Assembly: GCA_033439295.1 (NCBI GenBank)
Contig: JAVTLE010000014.1
Location: forward strand, 2,666,001-2,730,000
Length of the DNA stretch: 64,000 nucleotides
Direction: 5' to 3'
Source of the DNA: Deuterostichococcus epilithicus
Lineage: Eukaryota; Chlorophyta; Trebouxiophyceae; Prasiolales; Stichococcaceae
Shown piece after piece: positions 39,201 through 48,361 of this stretch (position 1 is the stretch's first letter; every line of letters starts with the position of its first letter). Under the pieces are notes generated by a model, which did no database searches, was not told the DNA's origin, and was given only the letters and a program-made list of their open reading frames with translations. The position numbers were made by a program, and so were the translations under genes.

Positions 39201-39357
39201 CCGTCTGGTACATTGGAGGCGACACCGAATTGTACGGGTCCGCCCCCGGGTTGGCCGTCGGATGCAGGATGCGCGTGCTCATGCCGCGGCCCCGTGGCCG
39301 CAACTCGGCCACTGCTGATGCCGCCGCGGTCTGGCCGGCGCTGCTGCTGGCCTGCAT
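36211..39357 (-). CDS. CBL: Cystathionine beta-lyase, plastid type
   Basis: PLP enzyme of the Cys/Met metabolism family that turns cystathionine into homocysteine in plastid methionine synthesis. The N-terminus (start 39355-39357, MQASSSAGQTAAASA) is a likely transit peptide, then STRILHPTANPGADPYNSVS, PPMYQTATFGQP and YDYTRSGNPTRTQLES (about 39110-39220). Next come FASGMAALGAVVRL and GDDLYGGTSRLLQRV (about 38620-38750), MVESPTNPRMQ (about 38300), ICCVDN, the PLP lysine in MTSMTKFIGGHSDL (about 37740-37785), GPFDCWLALRGLKTMGLRME (about 37290-37350), ISLPCYMSHASIPAEVR (about 36760-36810), and GLPDDLVRISAGIEDVDDLL. The order and wording follow plant CBL rather than cystathionine gamma-synthase. 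After the usual end there is an extra tail of about 45 residues with a heptad pattern (ALRAQVRQLQSELAAL), stop at 36211. Confidence 0.93.
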
Positions 39358-39487
39358 GGTGTGCACACACAGGGGACATCAGTACCTTGGAAGGGGCCTG
39401 CATGAGCTGCTAGCTGATATTTGCCTGCAGAGTACAGTGGAACAAGTCAGCCAGGATGAGCAGCATGAGCAAGGAAGCATCAGCAAG

Positions 39488-42133
39488 TCACACTGCATGG
39501 CTCATGCCGCCGCTCGGTGTGCCTTTGGGGATGCGGCTGGGGTCATTCCCTTCAGACGTCCTTGTCAGGCCTTCAAGACGTTGCACCAAAGACAAGCGCT
39601 GCCAGAGCCGCACCTGCGCGCTGTGCGCTGCTGCCGCGGTGGGGCTGGCTGCTGCTGCGTGGGCGGAAGGTGCCCTAGCCGCCAGCTCCTGCAGGTCCTG
39701 CAGCAGCTGGGCGGGTACCTGCATTGCCCCTGCCGCCTGGTGTTCGGCTGCGGGCAGCAGAAGTCGCACGCTTGAGTGCGCCGGCGCAGTCAGGGAGCCG
39801 GCCTCGTTTGGAGGCTGGTGCACCGAGCCGCGAAGTCTACCGGGCACAAAGTGAACCAGCACAGGCCAGCAGACGAGCACGGCTGCTTGCATGCCAGCAG
39901 GGTTCGGAGCTGGCATGGCCGCTGCACTCACCCGCGAGGCGGCTGCCGCGCTCGCCGGGCAGCGTGACGCCCCCCGTTCCCGGCAGCGGCGTCGCCGCCT
40001 TTGTCCGTGCCAGCACGGCCTCCACGCCCCGCCGGAAGGCCGCCTCGTCGCCCAGCAGTGCAGGATCCAACGCGATGACCAGGCTGCCCCAGTTGCCGCC
40101 GGCCGCCTATTTGCAGATGAGCAGGAACGAGCAGGCGTCAGCCTGCGGGTGGTGTCCTGCCATGCTGACGGCAGCCTGATTGCACACCGCTGCTGCTAAG
40201 CTGCATGGCTCACAATCAGTTCCACGAGTCCATGCGCCGGAATCCAGGAGCATGCGATACGGAGTGAAGCAACTGGGAACAACACCGGAAAGCTGCGCAG
40301 CACCTTGTCGGCAATGGCGCCGCCGACCAAGGGGCCAGCCAGCAGCTCCACTATCAGCGCCAGGTGGCTGCCCTTGTAACTCCTGCAGACGGAGGGGAGC
40401 ATCGCCAGCATGAGGCGCCGTTACAGGCGCAGGCAGCTGCAACGCAGACTGCATTCTGCCATTCAATCCTCTGCTCCTGCGAGCGCAGGCCAGCACGTGT
40501 CCCAAAGCAGCTGCAAAGCACCGTCAGCGCCGGGGCTGCCCATGCAAGGCGCCTCCCACCTGTCGAAGGAGCGCATGGCGCCGCCCGCCAGGATTGCGCC
40601 AGGGTCCGTCGTCACCGTGCCGGCGGCGTCGAAACCGACATCCTCTGGCACCGGGCGCCCCGCGCGCTGTGCCTCCACCAGCGCAAAGTATGCCGTCGAA
40701 GACGTCGCCATGTCCATCACCAGCGGCTCGCCTTCCGTCGGGACGCCGACCTGAGGCCATACGAAATGTCATCGATGTGGTCATGTCCGGCACATCTTTG
40801 GCGACAGCGCATTGCCCCGCTGAGCGAACCTCGCCTCGGGAGCTGACTTGCTGCCCCGTCTCTGCGATACCACTGGGTCACTACTGGGCTTGCTGCAGTG
40901 CATAAGCACCCCACTGCACCGGGCAGGGTAGTGGGATTGCGCTGATCCACTCAAACGTCTTGAGCATGTTAGCGTCGCCGTTGAACAGCCATGGCGGCTG
41001 TCGGCTATGCCGCAGCCACACAGCAATGGCCTGCACTCAAGACGCCTGCGGCGTCCGCCACCCTTTGACCGCTTCCTTCGGCAACAAGGTGTGTTGCGCG
41101 TCGGCAATGAAGGGCGATGGGGGAAGTCTGCGGCGGGGTTCGCAGACTTGTTGGTGAAAGCTCCAAACGCACCGCAAGCGGGTTGGTGCCAAAGATAGCC
41201 TGCGACGAGCCATGTGGCGCGACGTACTCCGGCGATTGCGACAGCGCAATACCCACGAACCCCGCGCGGGCGATGCGGTCAACCCAGAATCTGCAAAGGA
41301 CAGACCTGTCACCTCAGCAACCAGTACAGGCGTACGCTTGGGATGTGGCTGCGTCAGACATGCAGTCAAGGCTATACCCTGTTTACAACACCTGCTGCGC
41401 TTTGCGTGCACAAGAGTCACATTCTTCAATGGCCTGTGAACATGTCAGCATACCCAAGGGCGCCTGTTCCGCTGGCGGTGTTGTTGGTGCCCACAACAGC
41501 CACGCCGCCGCCATCACACGCCTTGGCCAGCGCCATGTCGGTCGCCAGCTTCATGGCCAGCATGCCGAAGCTGTTGCCGCCGTCAATCCGTGCAGACAGC
41601 CGGGTGTCGTGCACGATGGCCGGCGGCTGCTCCTGGTCATTCCGCGGCAGGCCGCCGCTGACCACCTTTACAAGGTTCTGCGAGTTGCCGCGCAGCTGCG
41701 CCCACATGAGGACCTGCACAACAGGCGTATGACATGATGATAGCTTGCCCTCCGTCAGCACTGGCGTCATGATCACAAAACCTTGTGCAGCAATCATGGA
41801 TCGCAGCCCGTACAGTACTTGATTCACCTCCAGGATGGTCTCTGCATCGCTTGGCTTGAAGCCCAGTGCCAGGATCGCCTGCAGGGACAGCTGCCGCAGC
41901 GCCAGCAGCTCCACCAGCTGGTCAGCAGGCTGCGCCTTCATTGGCGCGATCTTTTCGGCTGTTGCTGCCGCCATCGCCTTCAGTCTGTTTTGAGACTGCT
42001 TTCGTGTCTGTCCGTGTGCATGGATGGTCAAGCCCGGCTTCGAGGGCACACTCCTGCTGGAGGTGCAAGCGTCTGCAGCGAGTCGAGGGCACAGGCTCGC
42101 CCGTGCCGGCAGTGTTTTCGTATTCAGCAGCAT
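39488..42133 (-). CDS. Malate/L-lactate dehydrogenase family (Ldh_2) oxidoreductase
   Basis: NAD(P)-dependent 2-hydroxyacid dehydrogenase of the Ldh_2 family (YbiC/ComC-like), unrelated in fold to classical malate and lactate dehydrogenases. Start 42131-42133 (MLLNTKTLPARASLCPRL) gives a Ser/Arg-rich leader that could be organellar; an internal ATG lies at MAAATAEKIAP. Domain pieces: VLMWAQLRGNSQNLVKVVSG (about 41650-41710), TRLSARIDGGNSFGMLAM, GGGVAVVGTNNTASGTGALGY (about 41465-41525), ALSQSPEYVAPHGSSQAIFG (about 41190-41250), PLVMDMATSSTAYFALVEAQ (about 40670-40730), TTDPGAILAGGAMRSFD (about 40560-40610), YKGSHLALIVELLAGPLVGG (about 40325-40385), and the end LDPALLGDEAAFRRGVEAVL (about 40010-40070), then VPAQLLQDLQELA. 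It stops at 39488 after an Ala/Ser-rich tail. Exact substrate cannot be told. Confidence 0.88.
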
Positions 42134-42242
42134 CGTTATATGCTGCCGCAATAATTATGCCGTCCTCCACCGTGCGGGAGGCTTGGTCATGCAGAGAAGT
42201 CTAGGAAACACCACCTAATTGTTGCCTAATTGGTTAGCTACT

Positions 42243-42250
42243 ATATTGGG
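42243..42250. repeat. Left 8-base target-site duplication of the hAT element
   Basis: atattggg directly abuts the left terminal repeat and is repeated exactly at 42771-42778. An 8-base duplication is the hAT-superfamily signature. Confidence 0.85.
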
Positions 42251-42770
42251 TAGGGTTGGCAGTAACCGGATGTTGGGACCGGTTACGGTTACCGGTTACG
42301 GTTACCACGGTTGCTAAACGGTTTCTGCCGGTTACCTTGCCCTTTTTGCCCATAATCATCGGAAATAGACTTGTCTCACCTAGCTGATCATTCCTGTCTG
42401 GTTTTCGAGCCTCTGAGACAAGACTGCATGTTGCCAAATTTCTTGTGCGAATCGACATCGGATGGCGTGGACTTGACAGTAGTGGACCCCAAGATGGACA
42501 ACAGGGTGCAGCTGGTGGTGCGTAACCGTTTGGGGGGTAAAGAAGATTGAGTTTCGGGAAGTGTTGCCGCTGTGTAGTGGCACAGCCAATTTCCCTCCGT
42601 CACTCCCCCGAGCCGCCGCCATACCCCCTGGCGGTAGCTAGAATTTATAAGTCAGAATGGGGAACGGCTGGTAACCGGGAACTAACCGGATTTCCGGCCC
42701 CGGTCACCGGTTGGCAACCCCGGTTACCCGGTTCGGACCAACCCCGGTTACCGGTTGGCTGCCAACCGCA
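42251..42770. mobile_element. Short non-autonomous hAT-type DNA transposon
   Basis: A 520-base element. The left end is tagggttggcagtaaccgg and the reverse complement of the right end is tgcggttggcagccaaccgg: imperfect terminal inverted repeats sharing ggttggcag and aaccgg. An exact 8-base duplication, atattggg, flanks both sides. Just inside each end are clustered gttaccgg/ggttacgg/aaacgg motifs, like the subterminal transposase-binding repeats of Ac-type hAT elements. The middle has no transposase that I can recognise, only short frames, so it would need a helper. It lies about 110 bases upstream of the Ldh_2-family gene start and could affect that promoter. Confidence 0.82.
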
Positions 42771-42778
42771 ATATTGGG
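42771..42778. repeat. Right 8-base target-site duplication of the hAT element
   Basis: Exact copy of 42243-42250 (atattggg), immediately after the right terminal repeat. Confidence 0.85.
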
Positions 42779-43738
42779 GCTGGCCCGCCTGGACACTGCT
42801 TCACCTACAAACCACGGCCTTCCTCCAGCGATCATGTGCTAGCAGGACAACGCCACGGCCATGCATATCACCTGGTCAGAGGGTGGATATGAGGCGCCGA
42901 CAACATGACCGTCTGTCGATCCGCGCAGATGCTTGTGGCAGCGCAACCATACCGTACCACAAAGGCTTAAAAATCCCCGTTCCCGGGTAATGGCCACAGC
43001 CGGGCAAAGGCCCCCGATTCAAAAGAAGCTCAAGAAATGCGGAGAGCCAGCCGGCGAAAGAGCCTGGTGCCCCAGAAGTGCTGCAACAACTCATCTAACC
43101 CCTTGCTTGAGGCCAAGACCGAGGCCGTGCAGCAGGCCCTCATGGCCAGTATAAACCCAGACATCCCCCTCCTACAGAGCGCAACCCCTAGCGCAATCAC
43201 ATCGAAACCCATCATAACAGGCCCATCGTCCAGGCCCATCGTCCTGTCTCGGTGCCCCGGATCGGGCTCGTCACTGTGGCAGCATCCGCCGCACGCTTGT
43301 CTTGTGCCCATCAGTGTGGACGAGGAGAACAATCTCCCCATAGAGCCAAACCGTTCAGAAGAACCCTTCGTCTGGCTTAAAAGCCACCCTTCTGGCCCTT
43401 TTGGCCGGGTGGCACCTGGGGAAACGGAAAGCGTAGGATGAGGGAGGGGTCTGCTGCAAACAACAGCGGAGAATGAGTGGGAACAGCGAGTCACACTGCA
43501 CGCTGACAAACATGGGTCCTCAACAATTTGCACGAATTGTTGAGCGCATTTTTTGCAACTCACATCCTGCGACGCCAGGAGAACGTCGTCGGAGCCGACC
43601 TGTGCGTCGTCTGTGACCAGCACATACTTGCCTGCAGTATCAGGTACACAGTGTCGTCAGCACCCTTCGAGCCATTCAAGCCAGGACCCAATCTTCACTC
43701 CTGATGACACAGACAGATGTGAAGGAGTGTGGGAACCT
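42779..43738. other. Intergenic stretch with long unassigned open frames
   Basis: About 960 bases between the hAT element and the translocase stop. A 197-codon minus frame (43030-43623) and an overlapping 134-codon plus frame (43037-43441) are open, but neither has a recognised domain. The 3' UTR of the translocase gene should occupy the right part. It may include decayed transposon DNA; not proven. Confidence 0.35.
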
Positions 43739-46700
43739 TCATCTGCACCTGTCCGCCGCGCTGACACCGCACATGCACCACGGACAGCGGGTCTTGTTCT
43801 CCTGCGCACCCTCGATGAAGCCCTGGTCGTTGAGCTGGGACACGAACTTGTACTTGCGGCCAGAGGCGCCGCGCTGCTCCTGCTGCCTCTTGAGCCGCAT
43901 CTGCTCCACTTGCAGCTCTGCAAGGCATGACACGAGCGCGTCTCACTCCCGATCCCAATCTGATTAAAGACCACGATGCAGCGGGACCCAGCTCCTGCAC
44001 TGTAGACTGGTAAATGTGCTGACGTTTGCTGAAGTTGCGATGTTTGCTCGCATGGTGTAGGTGAGAGCCCTGCTGCCCGCGGCAGCAGCAACTGCCTTGT
44101 GGGCATGCAACGGAGCACAGCAGCTGCTCAAGCGGCCTGAACGCTCACCGGTGAACTGCTTGTCGAGGGAGCGGGCGGACTTGAGCCAGATCAGCACGAT
44201 GACGAGCAGGATGCCGCCCAGGTAGGGCGTCGACGCGGCGAGGGAGCCGAAGGACACGATCATGACCTGCTGGATGAGGGCGCCGCCCGACTTGCCCAGC
44301 GGGTTGCAGATGACGTCAATCGCCGCCTTGCCCTTGAGCTGCAGCACATCAACAGTGAAGCGCCTCGTCAGCGTGCGCATGGAGCGTCTAGGTGATGGCA
44401 GCACTGCAGTCGCGCGTGCAGCGTACATATCCTGGCCAAGGTCCATGGATCAACATGCATCACGCTCGAGGGAGTCGTAGGGGGCAGACGCGAACCTGGG
44501 TCTCGTTGTCCAGGGGGATGTAGGCCATCTCCTTGCAGGGGTCGAACAGAGAATACTTGGAGGACTTGGAGAAGACATTCTGCGCCGCGCCCACCAGCAC
44601 CGCCGCCATGAGCGGCGTCAGGCCGAAGGTCGCCAGCATCGGGTCCAGCGGCGCGCCGAACAGCACCAAGGCAAAGAAGATGACGCCTGCGGCACAGCAT
44701 TGTCAACACAGCTGAAAGGAGCTGATCAAAAGGCAATCTCGGAATCTCAAGGGGCTGTCGCACAGCTGGACGTACGTTGGAAGCTGAGCACAGCAGAGGG
44801 CCAGGGGACCGGCGACAAGCAGCAGTAGCCTGAGAGGGACTGCTGCGCACGCACCGGTGATGAGCAGGACGGTTGGGGTGACGACGGCGGCGACGCCCCA
44901 GCCGAACTTGCGGAAGATGAAGCGCGACAGCAGCATCATGAGGAAGGTGACGGCGCCGGTCGCGGTCGAGAAGTTGCCCATGAACTGGGAGTAGTCGTTC
45001 GGGTTGGGGAACTGCTGCTTGATCTTGGACTTCCATGTCACCTCCACCAGGTTGATGCTGATTCCATATGCCACCACCTTTGTGTGGCAAAGTGCAAGGT
45101 AAAGTAGGTGAGATTTTCATCAGCTGGCATGCAGCAGTCACTGTGAGGTGCAGACGTCGTGGCAGAATTCGCCCAGACACAGCAAAGCTTGATGGCGTCA
45201 ATTGCAGAAATGCCGACACCATGACCTGGTAGCCACGCTTGAAAGGAAAGCTGTCATCGCGTGGCGATGCATGGCGGACAAGGCCGCAAGACAGTGCAAG
45301 GATGCATAGCAGAGGGGCGGTGCACCAGGGCGGCCAGGTCGCGGATGTAGGTGGACTTGGCCAGGAAGGCGAAGGATTCGCCGATGCCCATCTCCGCCTT
45401 GTGCTTCTTGGGCTTGGGCGGCAGCTTGGCCACCACGCCGGGGACCACGGTGCGCTGCAGGTAGAAGTAGGTCCCCGCCACCAGCAGGCCGCCAATGACC
45501 ACCATGCTCATCAGGCCCCGCAGCGACACGCCCCAGCCATCAACGCCCGGTGGAAGCCGCCCCCGCAGCTGCGGCAGCATGCCAGATTCAGGTCAGTGTG
45601 TCTGCAGGCTCGCATCCTGTTGTGCGACGACTCCCTGCCTTCCCAGGGCTGGGTCTTGAGCGGAGGCAGCAGCACATCTGACGGTTGGACAACCAACCAG
45701 GCTCTGCGGCATGACTCGAGTGTTTGGTCTGTCGGGCATCTCGTCAGCAATCTCACCTTGGAGAACGCTACGACCGCGCGGCCAGAGAAGATGAGTGCCA
45801 CGTTGGCACCCAGGCCGAACAGCGGGTAGAACTGCTTGGCCTCATCGACGGTCGTGATCTGTGGGCACACCAGGACAATGTGTGGTGCACGGCGGGTCGA
45901 TAGCTTCTGCGCCAACGACACTTGAAGAGTGGTTGCACCACCCACCAATGCCACCCTCACGGTGACCAGCGTGTTCAGAAGAGAGCTGCGCACCTGGTTG
46001 GCGAAACCCCAGAACAGCAGGGACACCACCACAGAGCCCCACAGCTCGGCCATCACGTAGAACAGGCAAAATGTCCAATTCCGCAGGATGGCGATGGGGC
46101 CCGCGAAGCGGGGACCCAGCTTGTCCAGCAGCGACGCCGCCAGGTCTGCACGCCAAGTCGCCCATGTGAGTGCAGCAACCTGCCATGCATGTAGGCACGT
46201 AGGACAATCACTGAAGTCAAGCAGGCCTGCCAAACACGTGCAGATGACAGCAGTGCACCACACCTGTCGGGTGCAGCGTCTCGCGCAGCGGGTACAGGAC
46301 GAAGGCAAAGGCGCCGAAGAAGATGATGAAAGGGAAGATGCAGGCGTAAAACAGCTTCTCCGTCGACAGGATGTTTGCCAGCTGGGTTGCGCATGTACAT
46401 GAGACGCCATCAGGATGTACAGTAGGGCTTTGACAGTGGCACAATCAAGTTGACTCAAAACACAGCATCAGCTTTCTGCAGCAATTCAGCACTGATAGTG
46501 GTGCTGCAGCAAGTCAGCATTGTTGGATGTGGTGTTCAAGTGAGTCACCTTGGCGTACAGGACGGTGAAGCCAATGGCCGCCGGCAGGTTCACCCAGGTC
46601 TTCAGGAACGGAATGACCTCCGCTCCACTGCCAGGCGCCGTGACCACCAGCACATCCTGCGCATCATTGCAGTCCTCCCTTGCATGCTCTGTTGCCGGTG

Positions 46701-47631
46701 TGCAGACATGTGACAGGTGACGCTGCGTGACGCTGCAGCCATCTCTAGTCCGGTCGACAGGATGTGAACAGGTCAGCCATGAAGCGAATCTCGGGTGTGG
46801 CAGGGGCGTACAATGTACATCAAGTCTTTGAAACTACAACTTCGCAGTTTCCTCCGCCTGCTATGGAGGATGCACGCCTACCTTTGTGTCGCGCAGGATG
46901 GTGTAATTGAACAAGATGGCGAAGAACATGAACCCGAGGGGGAGGATCTTCTTCCAAGTGATCACGGGGATGCCAAGGAAGCCCGGTCTCTCGTCCGCCT
47001 CCACAGCCTTGATGGCATCGGCGTTGGCATCAGCCGCAGCCGCCACTGGCTGCGCCCGCTTAATGACCGGCCGCCGCAGCTGCAAGCAGCTGCTGCCGGC
47101 TGCCCCCGCGCGGAAGTCGCTCTACAGAGATGCAGTGCCAATCAGCAATGAGAGACACGGCTTGAAGCAGGGCCAGGCCTTTTCGGTGTGTCGACCTGAT
47201 GCCACACGAACTTTCGGTGACCCATACGACGTGCGACCTCATCGCCCACAGACGATGTATCTGGCACCAACAATTCGACAGCAAACGAACGGAGGCATGT
47301 CAGCCCTCGTCTCGCGTCTGGCCCTATTTGTTAGTGAGGCAGTTTGTTGAGTCAGTCTGGTCGAGCATACAGCGTCCATGATCGAGCCAGTGTGCAGCAA
47401 GATGTGCACGCATGCAACGGGATCGCCGCTTTGCTGCGTCTTGCACCCCTCCCACGTCAGACTGTGTCCGATTTTGACACCAAAGTGCACAAACAGGAAG
47501 CTGCGCGCCTTCAGCGCTGCTGACTGCGGAGCCCGCAGGGTGGCGGACTTCGCCGGCGTCCTGAGGGCAGGCCGCCTCTGCATCGCCGCGACATGGCCAA
47601 CAGCCTGGCGACTGGACAGCAGCGAGGCCAT
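43739..47631 (-). CDS. NTT: Plastidic ATP/ADP translocase (NTT/TLC family)
   Basis: Multi-pass carrier of the bacterial/plastid type that exchanges ATP for ADP across the inner envelope, typically importing cytosolic ATP into plastids. The start at 47629-47631 (MASLLSSRQAVGHVAAM) gives a transit peptide, and the mature part starts near PGFLGIPVITWKKILPLGFM, FNYTILRDTKD (about 46870-47010). Later pieces: VLVVTAPGSGAEVIPFLKTW (about 46590-46660), KLFYACIFPFIIFFGAFAFV (about 46290-46350), AILRNWTFCLFYVMAELWGS (about 46030-46100), FYPLFGLGANVALIFSGRAV, GVSLRGLMSMVVIGGLLVAG (about 45480-45535), GISINLVEVTWKSKIKQQFP, SSKYSLFDPCKEMAYIPLDN (about 44505-44570), KGKAAIDVICNPLGKSGGAL (about 44270-44340). 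These are the family's hallmark segments with about 12 membrane helices. The C-terminus ends in a Cys-rich tail (TRCPWCMCG), stop at 43739. Confidence 0.95.
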
Positions 47632-48361
47632 CTCAGCTCCGGAACGCAGGCGCGATCGCGCGGCCCTTGCGCCTGAGGCGGGGTACCAGTCGGATTTGCC
47701 TTGAAATGATCAGTAGACCGGGCGGTGAGCCGCGCCACGAAAGTTGTGTGGAATCAGGCAACCGAGGAGGCATAACCTCTTGCAGCCGATGGATCTCACT
47801 GGCGTCAAGGGGGGATAAAGATGTGAATTTGAATATCTTTCCCTCGTTTGTGTCCTTGCCCGCCAGCGGGCCGGGCGTCCACGTTGAGTTCCAATTTAGG
47901 AACGATCGCCTGAACAGATCTGAGCCTTAATTCTGTACTTCCGGAGTCCAGCGGCGCAGAACTCAAAAAAATATTGGTGTCGGAAGTGTCATGTCCCTGA
48001 TCAGTAGTGGCCAAATCGGCCGAGTCTGCTCGCAATTTCAATTGTCTGCATCCTGATAGAGCATGTTGTCACGGTCAAACTGACGTTTCACAACTGCAGT
48101 AGCGCTCGCTACTGTATAAGCTCCCATGGGCGATCCTGGAGGTGCGGCCGCACTGCGCGCAGGCTGGTCGACAGCATTTGGACAAACATGAGCTTCAAGC
48201 ATCGCTGATTCGAAACTTCAGACGCATCACTCCCTGGCGCAGGATCAAGCTGGGGCCCGATTCAGCCGAAGGTGAGCCTGGCATGTGGCACGGCACGCCA
48301 CGATGGCCGCACCATAGGACTTCACCTGCAGTCCTTGCCCCTGACCTTGAAACAAACGATA
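47632..48361. promoter_or_regulatory. Divergent promoter region (translocase / ARP6)
   Basis: About 730 bases between divergent starts. A TATA-like tataag sits at 48115-48120 on the ARP6 side, and the stretch around 47930-48060 is AT-richer. No coding evidence in the middle. Confidence 0.45.

Noticed and set aside
42280-42345. Runs of ggttacggttacc looking like telomeric or satellite repeats
   Set aside because: They lie just inside the terminal repeats of the hAT element on both sides and fit subterminal binding motifs better than telomere DNA.
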